From Acanthaster planci (Eukaryota > Echinodermata > Asteroidea > Valvatida > Acanthasteridae), in contig NW_019091638.1 of the NCBI RefSeq assembly GCF_001949145.1, forward strand, positions 275,338-339,337: DNA of 64,000 nt. The letters run 5' to 3'. Below, piece by piece: positions 46,571 to 57,914 of this stretch. Each line of letters starts with the position of its first letter. Within the stretch, counting starts at the first letter, position 1. The translations under genes were made by a program, and so were the position numbers. The notes under the pieces were generated by a model. It saw only the letters and a list, made by a program, of their open reading frames with translations, made no database searches and was not told where the DNA came from.

Positions 46571-46715
46571 CTGCCAAACTTTCGTACTCCTTCCTGAGGT
46601 CAGGCATTACCACACAATAGATTAAAAGGTATTTAAATGAGCCCTCAGCCATTTAAAATTCTAATCTATTATGTGGTGACGCCTGACGATAGGAAGGAGT
46701 ACGACAGGTTGGCAG
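46571..46715. mobile_element. Palindromic MITE
   Basis: CTGCCAAACTTTCGTACTCC on the left pairs with GGAGTACGACAGGTTGGCAG on the right. The arms extend to the AATAGATTA/TAATCTATT pair near the centre. Total length 145 bp. Confidence 0.8.
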
Positions 46716-47095
46716 GTATGCATTACCATGTCACAGTCCATCAGCACAATTAATGATCCCATGGCCTTATGACCGTTCAAAACGAAATTGCTTCAGTGCA
46801 TGCTTCTTTGAAGGAAATGGAATAGCCCCCAAATCGCATTCCTCATCATTTTCATGTTCAAAACACATAGAAAATGCTGGAGGGCACAGTCCCCTTTTCA
46901 CCTCCCCCATCCGCCATTGTCTGAGCTAGGATATAATTATGCAATCAGATTCCAGGTTGCAGCATTTCCTGTATACAGAGTGTCCCAAAAAGGAAACCCA
47001 CGAGCAGAGGCACAATATCGGTTTTTATCTTAACTCAAGAGTAATAGGGGGTCCTAAGCATTGCTTTTATACCCTGGATGTATCTTATGGGATCA

Positions 47096-47418
47096 TCACC
47101 GTTTTTAAGAAGAGACAAAAGTCTATCGGTGAAGTGAAATCCAGGTTTCGAGAAAACCGCACTTAAAGGTGGTCTCTTTTGCAACGATCATTTCTCCAAG
47201 ACTTGACTTTTCCTTGACTACAAAAAAGACCTCATAAAAGATCAGTTCTTAGATGACACCAAAACCACAAAATCATATTTAAAGGAATCAATTAAAATTG
47301 TTCATTTTGTAAACAAACCCATTTGCCTGTTCGTAAAAACGCTGGATTTTGTGTGCATAACTTCGTGAGAACGATTCTTATTGTTGAGTGCCAGGTGCAA
47401 ACTGTTACATTATACAAT
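47096..47418. repeat. Dispersed repeat, copy B (partner at 40.3 kb)
   Basis: It is homologous to 40308-40635, same orientation and non-coding. Confidence 0.65.
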
Positions 47419-48971
47419 CCCCGACTCACTTTTGTGCGGAGGCTACCATTATAAGGGCCAAATACCAATAGTTTTTTCGAGTTACTGTCTCGCCATGGCG
47501 AGTTAAATAACTGAATGTGTATTTCACCGCGGCGAGTTAAAATATCTTGCCGGGACATCAAATTGATATCCCGGTTTTAGATTGCTAATCAGAACAAAAG
47601 GGGATGTCACATTTCAACAAAGCTTGTCTTCCAACACAAACGAAAACAAAAGAAATCTTATTTTGTGTTGTGAATTTCCACATTCACATGAGGGGTAGAC
47701 AGTTTTAATTCCTCCCTATATTTTCCAAGCCTCAAACAGAAGCAAGCAGACTTGAAAGTTACATTTCAACTTTCATCAGTCCAAATTTATTATTTTAAAG
47801 TGCTGAAAATGGAGATCCAAAGCAGTACTTTTACAAACGCAACGCATGAAATACCTCACAGCTTTGAACGCTCAAAGCATTTTAGGTTACTTATTAGTGC
47901 CCTAATATCCTTAAGTGAACACGTGTCATGCACAGGAAGTGTCCACCCGTGTTCAGATGTAAAAATGAACTTCATCCAATGAGCTCTCGACAAAAAATAC
48001 CTTATGTATATGCCCTTCCCAGCGCCCTGCGCTGTATAGCTGATTTGTGACGAGTGAACGCATGGATGTGAGGTCAAAGAGCCTGGGGATTTCAATTCAG
48101 TTGGTGAAAAAGTGTATGTTTGTTTTCCTTTCACCTTCAATTCACATTTTTCGCCTGTTAAAATCTCCTAAATCATAACAAATTTCAATGTTACAATAAT
48201 ATCATTGAGGATTGGTCCGAATGGCAACACACATTGGCTAAAAATATGCATGGGGGTCACTATACGCTGTTTTCGATTTAAAAAAAAAATCAAAACTAAT
48301 GGTGCAAGTAGGTCTTTAACTTAGCACGAGAAATTTAAAATAGGCACCCTTAAACTCTAAAAAAAAAGGTTACATTTATGTTTTAATAACAAATTTACTG
48401 CTTTCAGTAAGTATGAAATTTACCACATAAGGGCCAGGGTTAAGAGGGTCTTTGCAACCTCGGTCTTACACCTCAGCACGTTCCCAGAAGGATAAATCCA
48501 ATTGCGGTTAAACTGATGCACGTGCACCATCCAAAAGGTGCCTTTCCACATAATACGTTTTTGGGGTGTGTTGCGTACACGTGTCCATGGATTTCAATTT
48601 CACGGACACAAAAATCTACCCCATTAATAGCACACGACGCGTTGCGTTCGGTTGTCAAAATCGCCCTAGGAGCAAATTTGAAAATGATAAACATATTTGG
48701 AATATATCTGGTGAAAACCAATATTTTCCTTGAACTGGATGTCTTCCCAACAATCTATTGCAGTTTTAGATTGTTACCCAATGTCGACATTGAAAGCGAA
48801 AAACAGAACCGTGTGAAGGTAAGGGGTGCAACTGATAAAAAAACCATCACGTGATGTTTTCAATATAAAAGATTATGACTGTATACGATTGTCCGTAACT
48901 GCCGCTCTCAAAGGCCCGGACACATTGCTGATTACGTTGATCCATGGACCTGTTTCCCTATATTCAAACTG
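47419..48971. other. 3' flank of glycosyltransferase copy 2
   Basis: No gene is supported. It contains a partial copy (48531-48665) of the MITE seen at 43920. Confidence 0.4.
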
Positions 48972-49903
48972 TCACTCCTCACTCACTGTTATGTTGCCCA
49001 CCAACCACATGTTCGAGCTCTTAAACTTTTCCACTTTTGCAGCGTGTCCGCGTATGCTGGCGGCGTGCATCACAACAGTCGAGTAGTTGGCTTTTCTCTT
49101 CAAGAGCGTGTAGAACTTGGGCCCCCATGGGAAAATATTGGTGTCAAGCGGCTGAATGTTGACGTGCACGGGTTGATCAGTGTTAAGTAGGAAGTTCATT
49201 ACGCCCTGATCCGCCACAAGCTTTCCAGACTTCTCGTTGTCAGCCATAGCTTTGATCCATGCCTTAACAAATTGAAGTGACACATTTGTAGGTTTGAAAT
49301 AAACAAAACCGGCACAGTGATTCGATTTGTCAGTCCGAAGAGGATAAGGGGATCTAGAATCAATCATAGACAAATCGAAGTCTCCTTTGAAGTAGGGAAA
49401 AGGATCTCTGAACCAGAAAGTATCGGCGTCGCTGAACAAAACTTCGTATCCCTGCTCAAGTAATTCCAAGACGTACTTCTGACGCTTATTAAAAAGCGCG
49501 TAGTACTGACGGCGTTGAGTGCGTAGTATCTCCTTACTCGTGGACTCTCCGGAGTTGGTCAACACCACATGTACAGCTGGGTCAGCCTTTGCTCTCTTAC
49601 TTAAATACCGGTAACATTTCTGGTCCTCTGCTATGATGGTCGTGTTCACACAGACTCCTATTCGTTTGATGCTTTCCAGCATGTTGAGAGTTACGTCCAT
49701 GAAGCCCAAGTTTGTCGTGGACAGCATGACGACACCGGGTCTCATCTCAACGTCTGCTAGTGTGCAGTTGGACAGAGGTCCGCGCGTTTGGACAAATGCT
49801 TCGCCATGGTACCGGTACACTTTCTTGGGGTCTTTTTGTTGACATTCACAACCATTGGGTACCCTTGGATATTTACGAATAAACCCAGGATACCCAGCAA
49901 AAT
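48972..49903 (-). CDS. GT77-type glycosyltransferase copy 2, catalytic exon
   Basis: This exon codes for residues 35-343 of a second GT77/Nucleotid_trans protein. The D-x-D block LFSDADTFWFRDPFPYF sits at residues 192-194, the same positions as in copy 1. Shared landmarks are STTNLGFMDVTLNMLESIKR, RRQYYALFNKR, CAGFVYFKPT and LDTNIFPWGPKFYTLL, then HAASIRGHAAKVEKF. The acceptor TTTATTTTGCAG ends at 49904 and the phase is 1. The frame ends LVGNITVSEE then TGA, but ACA/GTGAGTGAG just before it is a donor-like sequence at nearly the same place as in copy 1. The lumenal stem before the catalytic domain (GCECQQKDPKKVYRYHGE) differs completely from that of copy 1. Confidence 0.85.
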
Positions 49904-50094
49904 CTGCAAAATAAATGGAATGGGAGTATTATAACGTTGGTTAGTATTTAAGTTTAGACTACTTCAGAACTATCATCCAAGTAGGAAATCGTCTGGGCCC
50001 ACCTAACTGTACACATTCATTTGCTGTCAAAGGAGCACACGTATAGTCAAATAAGGTATGCGTTAGTTTTGTTAAAGTTCAAAACATGCTGATA

Positions 50095-50640
50095 TGCGTC
50101 GTAGTATGGCGAGGTCGTCGAAAAATTGTCGACGTATGCCAGCGTATGGCTCATACGTCCCGCATAGGCAAGCTATAAGTTCTAGGTAAGCTATGGGATC
50201 GTTGACACACGTCCATACACGTTACTTGTAAGTTACTCATAAGTCGGAATACATCGAGGTAATGTCTATCTTACCTATTTTTTATAACCTATTTTCTAGC
50301 GTATGAGCAACGTGCTTGGAACTTATGAGTAACTTATATCGAACTTATCTCTAAGGCATATTGACAGACCGGTACATTGACGTATTTGACATGTTCCGGA
50401 CGACCACAGAACTTACTGGACGTGTTTCAGTAAGCTACCGTAGGCACTATATACGTTATCTATAAGTTATCGAAACGTTCTATGTAAGTTATTAATAAGT
50501 TATGTATACGTCCAACTCTTTATGAATACGCTACGTATATGTCCAAAATTGAAAAAAAAATCGATAGTCCAGCGTATTCGCCATTTTTCCATACGTCGGC
50601 ACTGACGCTGGCTAAAATGTCAGTGTGTGACAGGGCCTTA
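50095..50640. mobile_element. Element rich in short subterminal repeats
   Basis: The words TACGT, AAGTTA, CATACG and TTACT(T/C) recur dozens of times in both orientations. The right end reads CAGTGTGTGACAGGGCC. The left end is less clear (ATATGCGTCGTAGTATGGCG). The shape is that of a non-autonomous DNA transposon with subterminal motifs. Confidence 0.5.
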
Positions 50641-52399
50641 ACCAACATCAGCACAACAGCAAAAACCTGAAGTCATGCATACCAATCACCAACGTCGGTA
50701 TGACTGAACGTTACCAGGTCGACTTCAAAATGTTGGCTGTTTGCCAACAGTAGTAAGTGAACGTGACAGTTCCGACGATTGCCGACGTCGGTCCAACATT
50801 TCATTGTTCTAGGCCTAGCTCGGAGAAAACTGTCTGTCAAAATTTGAGTAAGTATAAGTTTACTGAATGACTAATATGTGCCGGCACTTGTTGAAGCAAA
50901 TTCAAATACTTCAAAATTAACATCATTGATCAGCATTGATTGATTCAGTATCAAAGCGCAGCCACAGATGGTTTTTTCTGAATAGAAAAATCACGTGAAG
51001 CTGCAAAAGCAAACAATAAAGCTGTAGCTAGCCTATTCAGAGATAAAGTTGCCTTTTCCTGATCAATAACATTGAATAAAGAGCATTCATGTTTTGTTTT
51101 GCTTTTTTAATATCAATTTGGTAAATGTAGCCTGCAATCTGTACGGAAGGATTAGTGTCAGGTGCAACCTGTAACTACTTCAATCTCCAGTTGGTTTCAC
51201 TCCATGTGTCCTACAGTAAGAGAAGCAGAGTCAGAAATTAGAGTTTCAATACATTTGAACAGGACAGTTCCTTTTAAATATATCAGAGCAGTTATTGTAG
51301 ATTTCCCCTTCACGTCCTTAAAGTAGTGCACCCCATTTATTTGTCTCAGCCCCAAGGCAGCCCATGGACTGATTACTTCGACCTATGCTTCGACATGTGA
51401 GGCTATTTGAATACCTAATGAGCCTCATTAGCCTGTGCACAACCCATAAAGAAACAAAAGACAACCTCAGCTATGTGGCTTTGGCCACTGCTACATGCAC
51501 TTCCCAAGATTAACTACAGGCATATTCTTTACTTCCTTTCTTGCTTTGCAGATAAGGTCAACGATTCATAGAGGTTTTCAGGTTTTGGTTTATGAATCTA
51601 TCTTTAGTGACTTCATTGTCAAGCATTTGGTTTTAGTCAATTTTATTGGATTTTTCATTCTAAGGTTTGGTTTAAGTGGTTGATTTTTCATCATGATATT
51701 TCTGTGAATAACTTTATCTTTGTCCTTATATGTTTAAAAATTTGGATTTGGCAAATGAGTCAGTTTCTCCCGACTTTACCATTCAAAGGTCAGTTTAGAT
51801 AGAGTTTCTTAGATGTGCAAGTTCCCCACAATGTGCATTTTCCCCACATTATATAAGATTTTCAGACTTAAATCGCAAAGCCCCAGTTTCCTTTGGCCCC
51901 TTTCCCGTTAGTTCGCCCCAGATGTACCCACTCGACCATCAGAAAATACCCTCGTCGCTTGCAACCTCGCGCGAATTCATACTTGATTCTAATGCTACAA
52001 CCTGGTTCCAGCATGGCCTCAGTAATAAGTTACGGCATACGATGACACATATTGCAGACAAAATTTCATGAGTAACTGTAGCACAAATCATACCTAATTT
52101 GTTATGTTATCAGGAACAGTCTTTTCTCAAGATTTCAATGAGACAATCCCTACTCAGAAAACTTTATACTTCCCCAAACAGGACATGCTACACTGACGAT
52201 GTTTAAATAATTGGCGACAGATAATGGAACGCCAAAGCAGAATTTATTCACGGAAACAATCCACATTACAAAATATTCCACAACTTTAAAACAAAATGGC
52301 AGCATTTTTCAAATCATTTTCAAACGCAGTCAAAACATGTACCAATTTTGTAAGAAGTACATTGTTTGTCGATTCAACCTATGAAAATGGATGCAAACA

Positions 52400-52760
52400 T
52401 TAAAAAAAAGTCAAGACTCTCGTGAAAAATAAATGTCAGCCTTGTTGAAAAAGAATCTGCCCAAACTCCGTGAAAAGTAATTTCGCGTAAAAACTATGGT
52501 AAAGTCTGCCGAAAGACCTATGCCAATAATTATTGTAAGAAACATGCCAACCCACTAAAGAAATGTCAACATTGCCAAAAAAAATGTGCCAACCCGGTGA
52601 AAAATGAATGACCGCCATTGTTAAAAATTAGTCAAGATTCGCGTGAAAATACATGTCAACAGACACTCAAAAAAAATGTCAGCATACCGGTACACTCGAG
52701 AAATAAACGTCAACGCACACGTTAAAAACATGTCAACAAACACTACATGTACACGCGAAA
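52400..52760. repeat. Degenerate minisatellite of about 28-32-bp units
   Basis: Units pair a CGTGAAAAA-type word with AAATGTCAAC or AAATGTCAGC, about a dozen times with heavy divergence. Confidence 0.65.
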
Positions 52761-52928
52761 AGTGGCAATAGCGGTCGTTGCTTCAGCAGGTCACGCGACG
52801 AGTACGCACTCTAGATTACAGACGCAGATATCCAATAGTCGTACAAAAGCCGTACAAAAATTTCAATTTTCAATATGACTGTTTGTGCACAAAAATGAGT
52901 CAGTGCTGTAAGTTTCAATGTAACATTT

Positions 52929-53070
52929 GCGATTCACCATAGTGCACCTCCAAGAGTTTGCCGCTTTGGCCAATCACGATGCGCGAAATTTGTCGACCTA
53001 ATGCGCGTTTGGAAAGGGTCGACAGATTTTGCGCGTTGCAAACTCTTAGAGGCACACTACTGTGAATCGC
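52929..53070. mobile_element. 142-bp palindromic MITE
   Basis: GCGATTCACCATAGTGCACC on the left and TGTGAATCGC on the right begin long imperfect arms (AAGAGTTTGC/GCAAACTCTT, TTGTCGACC/GGGTCGACA). Confidence 0.85.
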
Positions 53071-54472
53071 CCGTATCATAGCTCTGTGGTTAAGACGCTC
53101 TTCATTACTGTTCTTCCATTCTGACGCGCACAGCGAGCTAAAGTACCGAAGTGACTATGTCACGCGCATAACTAGTGTGTGAAAGGAATTAGCTCGAGAA
53201 CCTGGGCGTGAACCAACAAGGGCGCGTATTCTATCCGTTTGCACTGTACTTTCTGGTTCAAAATGACGTCACACTTCGGTACTCTATAGAGTAATGAAAT
53301 GTTCCACTCTATTATAAGGGAATGATACATTTCATCTCTCAAATGAATTATTCTTGTCATTGTACGAAAGTGAAACATTCATTATTTGTTTTATATGATG
53401 TATGTATAAATCCTCTTATGGTGTGCTAGAACAAACGGTCCGCTCGTATTTACGTTCCTCATTTTGCAAAACAGATTTGCACAATATTAATATAGTTCCC
53501 GTCCATTAATTTATTTTTATTGGGGATGAAATAATGGCAAAAACCAGTCAAGTGAAGTTCTATTCAACGAGTACCGTGAATAAAACGAATACTTCAGTGA
53601 CGTGATCAACAATTAACCAATCAAGTGACGAAGATTTATGTAGGTATTGCACAATCACGAATCGGAGGTCTATTACTATGGTCACACGTTGCGCTCAAGC
53701 ATCTTCAAAATGCTTTTGAGTCGTGCATTTAGCTAAATTTTCGCCGTTCCGTCCATGCCCATATTCTTTTGTATTGTTGTAATCAAATTCAAGGGTAAAT
53801 CCACAATCTATTGGGGGAAGTTTTCTTGGCCATTGGGACGATAACATTGCGACTTTCTAAACGTAACATTTAAACAGCTAGATTTTGGGGAATTTACACA
53901 TATGTTGGAAGGCATAGAAATGTAAATAGCCCCCAAACCGTCTTTGAATCCCTAGTTTCATCATCACGTGCGTATGCATACTCTTTCCCTTGAACTGTTG
54001 CCCCTCCTTTGGCATATTAAGAAAAAAATGGACTGTTATTACCATCAAAGTTTCAAAAAAAACTCCCTATCGTGTACGGATTATACTCTTGTAAAAATGA
54101 CAAAACTGAATAACTTATGAGACAGAACATCCAACAACCAACCTCTTATGTGAACAAGAGGAGTAAAAGAAGTTTTTTAATTATTTTATCTTTATCACTT
54201 CTGAAGAATTTTTAACTTAATTTCTGCGCGTATGCAATAATTAATTTGTGCAAGAAAACGTGACCCTGTGCGGTTTCATAAATAATGAACAAGTTCTGCA
54301 TACACGCTGTTTGGATGTGTTCAATTCTCCATAAGTATTAAACATCTATCCACAGAGAGCCACAACAAGGAACGGTGAAACAGAGTGACAAATCCTGCCA
54401 AATGGGACCCTGATGACTGTGGTTGCTATCGAGACTGTTAAGCATTAGAAACAATTTTTAGAACGTACTTAC

Positions 54473-54572
54473 TGATAATGAAGGCAATAAAGGCGGCTGA
54501 CTGCATGAAGAACAGAATCTTGAACAAGTTGTCTGTGGTTATCACACTAGCTTTACTTATAGCAAGAGCCAT
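54473..54572 (-). CDS. GT77-type glycosyltransferase copy 2, first coding exon (membrane anchor)
   Basis: From the ATG at 54572 the exon reads MALAISKASVITTDNLFKIL, then FFMQSAAFIAFII, then one base before GTAAGTAC. The joined codon with the catalytic exon is AAT (Asn34), phase 1 as in copy 1. The FFMQSAAFI core matches FFVQSAAFI in copy 1, while the cytoplasmic tail is ten residues longer. The hydrophobic run makes a type II signal anchor likely, which places the enzyme in the Golgi or ER membrane. Confidence 0.8.
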
Positions 54573-55235
54573 TGCAAAAGAAATGATTAAATTGCCACGC
54601 TGTAACCTAACATCGACTTTTTGCCCAGGACTTTTTGCCGTTCAACCTTACCCTCTCTTTCCTGTCTATAGAGGGCGCAGTCATTGCATTCGATTCGCTC
54701 AGACTGAGGGGTGCACTGAACGAATTCAATCTCCATTGAAAACAGTATAGAATCAACGAAGTTTGGGGCCCCATGGCAGGCAACTGAAGTCCCTGGGGCT
54801 TCTCAAACAAAGAACAATGTGGTGCTTGGTCCTTCAGATTTCATTTGATTTTAAACAATGAATTTTTAATCATCTGCCAAACACAAACTCACCCCCCTCC
54901 AAAACAATGAATGTTGCCAAGTCTTCTCAGCAGCCATTTTTCAAATGACATCCCTCACCTTTCTGACAAATTTCAATCTCACTTTTGTCTGCTTTGCCCC
55001 CAGATGGGTGCCCCTGAATCTATAGAGATGATTCTGGGCCATACTTACACAATTCCACTATTTCTTGGCCCACACAGACTCTGTAAGGGCTACTTTTAAG
55101 CACCTCGTCCTGGTGGAGAATTTTCCTTTAATTATTTGGGAGACATGCAACCTGAGTGCTGGGCGCGACCGTCGCTCGTCGCGTAATTTTTTGTATGGGC
55201 GTGGTTAACTGCAAGCTCGATCAATTTAGTGAACA
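54573..55235. other. 5' flank of glycosyltransferase copy 2
   Basis: It contains the expected promoter region but no motif that I can name with confidence. A GAGGGCGC word near 54.67 kb is common in the repeats of this window. Confidence 0.3.
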
Positions 55236-55712
55236 CTTAGGTCGAGTTCGGCGGCCTGTTCTTGACACGGGTTTCTCGAACGCTCGAACGGCAGGAACGC
55301 GACTCAAAAACACTGTTCTCGGAACAGGATCACACACCACCTCTTCGTCAGGGTTTTACAGGAACACACGGAAAACTCGCGAGATTTTGATTTTTGAAAA
55401 GCTGCAAAAAGTAGAGAGATGGCTTCCAAATCCATAGACAATGGGAAGTTTTGCAAGATTAACATTAATTATTTTCCGTAACACAGAAATGAATGTTCCT
55501 GTTTATACAGAAAAGAATTCAGCCCATCGAAACATTAACTCTCGAATAACGTAGCCTACATGGACGCCGCCATGTTGCATGTTGCTTGTCACTATACCAG
55601 CGGTAACCGGTTGTTTGTTCCCAGCGTTCGAGCGGCCGACCCACAAACAACAAATCGAGCTGTTCGTGAACAGATGGGAACATGCCGCCCAAACTCGGCC
55701 TCGGAGACTTAA
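55236..55712. mobile_element. Inverted-repeat element with GAGTTCGG-type ends
   Basis: The left end AGGTCGAGTTCGGCGGCCTG and the right end ATGCCGCCCAAACTCGGCCT are inverted, with an internal GTTCGAGCGGC/GCCGTTCGAGC pair. A compact relative lies at 57681-57778. Confidence 0.6.
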
Positions 55713-55789
55713 GTTAGAAGGTAAATTTCGGGCTTTACTTTCCTATTATAAAAACGTCCTCTTACCAACTAATCCCCCCAGAAAAAATA

Positions 55790-55863
55790 ACTGCATACAT
55801 ATAGGCTCGAATCCCAAGTTGCCGCTTACAAGTCGAGCACCCTTCTGAGCTACCATGCAACTG
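55790..55863 (-). repeat. tRNA-derived SINE head or tRNA relic
   Basis: On the minus strand an A box (TGGTAGCTCAGAAGGG) is followed by a B box (GGATTCGAGCC). The acceptor ends do not pair, so it is unlikely to be a working tRNA. Confidence 0.5.
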
Positions 55864-56534
55864 GCCGAGAGAGCAAACTTTGTTGTATGTTATCCTTAAA
55901 ACTTCTTCCCCCCGTTTATTATAATTGCCCCCCCCCCACCTTCCTACGAAAAACGCGAGCGCAACGGTATGCCCACCTTATTAAACTTACTCCTAACCCT
56001 CCTAGAAAAAATTACATGAACAGGGATAGGATGAAAAGGGCTTTTATGGCATTAATTGTAAAGACTGGACGTAGGACATCGCACGTTGTGTACAAAATGC
56101 GCGGTCGAACAATGGCGGCGCGTTGCATTTCAGGAGAGTAATGTCATGCCTATACTGTGTATTTAGTCAAAATTAATTATGGAGAAAACCTTTTTCTCAT
56201 GGGACGGAGGCTAAGCCCTCGACCTCTCTCACGAAAACAAGCAAAAACTAAACATATATATATATGAATATCGTTTCCGAATCACGGAATTAACTGACCA
56301 TTCTCTAATTAAAATAACCCACTCGAAATCGATGATATTAACCTGTTTTGTGTATGTGCGTTTTTTTTATTCGTTTTCCATATCTGCGGTCTTGCTTGAG
56401 CAATATCTTGACTTTGCGTCGGTGCAGTCGTGATTTGTTCAGTGTGTAAAAATTTGAGAATTCGCAATACCCGCCAGTAAATATATGATGTCCAAACTGT
56501 CCACTTGCTTTTCTGTCTGATTTCGATGAACCAA

Positions 56535-57268
56535 CACTGAAAAACTTCATCAATAAAATGAAATAAATTTAGTTTAATTCTTAAATTTAGTTTTACACAC
56601 TCACAAGAAAATTTGCACTGGCATTTATTCATATATTGAATATTTTTTTTCAAACCAACATGTGGCATACTGAAGTGTGAGAATGAGCGCAGCTATAATG
56701 AATGTCCAAACTAAGATACTTACTACAGACACTTATAAATCAGATTAAAAAAACTTGAGTTCACAACTTGACCAAAGACTTACATTTAACAACTACTTTC
56801 CGAAATGAAAAAGTCAGTGCTAACTGAGAACAAATATAATTTTATAATTTAGACAAAGTTTATTTCATTGCGTTGACTTTGCTTGTTTGTTACTTCATTG
56901 AACAGAATCGTCAACTCTTTAGTTTCATCTTTACCCTGAAGAAGAATTCTGTCACTTACATCACATCGTCTGTTTTGGTTCAATGTGTCTGCAGATCTGA
57001 CAAAAACAAATCATGGCTTTCTTGAAATCTTTTGGTAAAATCTGGAGAAAAACAAACGACAAAACATTCAGTTTCTGAAACCAGAAGTGATATTTCAGAC
57101 GGTCCCAACTTCAATATAGTTAAGTCCATTACACTAAGCCTGATAGGCTGAATAAACTGTCATAAATTTCTTATATAGGCTTGAAGTCAAGCATTATAAA
57201 ATACAATAGGCATGCAGCAACTTTCTGTTAGTGCGCCTTACATGTCAAAAGCTGTTCCTTCTTCCAAA
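56535..57268. repeat. Duplicated non-coding block, copy 2
   Basis: See copy 1 at 35923. It lies about 2 kb upstream of glycosyltransferase copy 2, against 9.5 kb for copy 1. Confidence 0.75.
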
Positions 57269-57370
57269 CCTCAAACAGTTTTTGAAAACTTTGTTTGAAA
57301 CTATGTCACGCAACAAATTCGCAATGTTCGTTATTTACCTTCCTGAAAACAGGAATACGCTCAAAGACAT

Positions 57371-57420
57371 AAATATCCGCCCAGAGTTGAAGTGCACCAC
57401 AAGCGGCAAAGGAAAACGTC
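57371..57420 (+). repeat. Short dispersed repeat (three copies in the window)
   Basis: The core GAGTTGAAGTGCACC is followed by a GGCAAAGGAAA-type segment. It recurs inverted at about 57630-57665 and direct at about 60761-60800. Confidence 0.6.
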
Positions 57421-57680
57421 ATTAAGATTAATAACACAACACAGAGCAATAACTTATTAAGGTTATTTATGTCAGTGGTTAGCACAGACATATAAACGCC
57501 ACTAAGGATTCTGTGCTTAAAGGGTTAGCGCAGAATGGAGATCGTAAGCGCGGAATTCTGCTGTAAGCAGCACCATGAAATTGGGCCCAGAACGCGTGCA
57601 AGAACCCGCTTGGAAAACTTACAAACATCTGTCTTTCCTTTGCCGCTTGGGGTGCACTTCAACTTTGGACAGAGACATCA

Positions 57681-57778
57681 ATGGCTGAGTTCGGGCGGCT
57701 TGTTCCGTACGTATGTTCACGAACATAACGATTTGTTGAAAGAAACCCGTGTCAAGAACAGGCCGCCCGAACTCGACC
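57681..57778. mobile_element. 98-bp palindromic MITE
   Basis: TGAGTTCGGGCGGCTTGTTC and GAACAGGCCGCCCGAACTCG are terminal inverted repeats. It looks like a deletion form of the 55236 element. Confidence 0.75.
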
Positions 57779-57914
57779 AATGTTTTATAGCGTGCAAAAT
57801 TGCGACGCGTGTTGTCGCCCTTTGCTTCATGTTTTTTGTAGAGGGCGCCTTTACTGTTTTCTTTCATTTCCGCCCCCCGTGTATTAATCGTGCTCCAGGT
57901 AGCAGGCCTTGATT

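Larger units (their letters stand above)
49904..54472 (-). other. Intron of glycosyltransferase copy 2
   Basis: This 4.57-kb intron is twice as long as in copy 1. It holds at least three repeat insertions: about 50.1-50.64, 52.4-52.76 and 52929-53070. I saw no further exon in it. Confidence 0.75.

Noticed and set aside
46939-47166. Plus-strand ORF beginning after GTGTCCCAAAAAGG
   Set aside because: Its second half overlaps the dispersed repeat shared with 40.3 kb, where the frame is not conserved.
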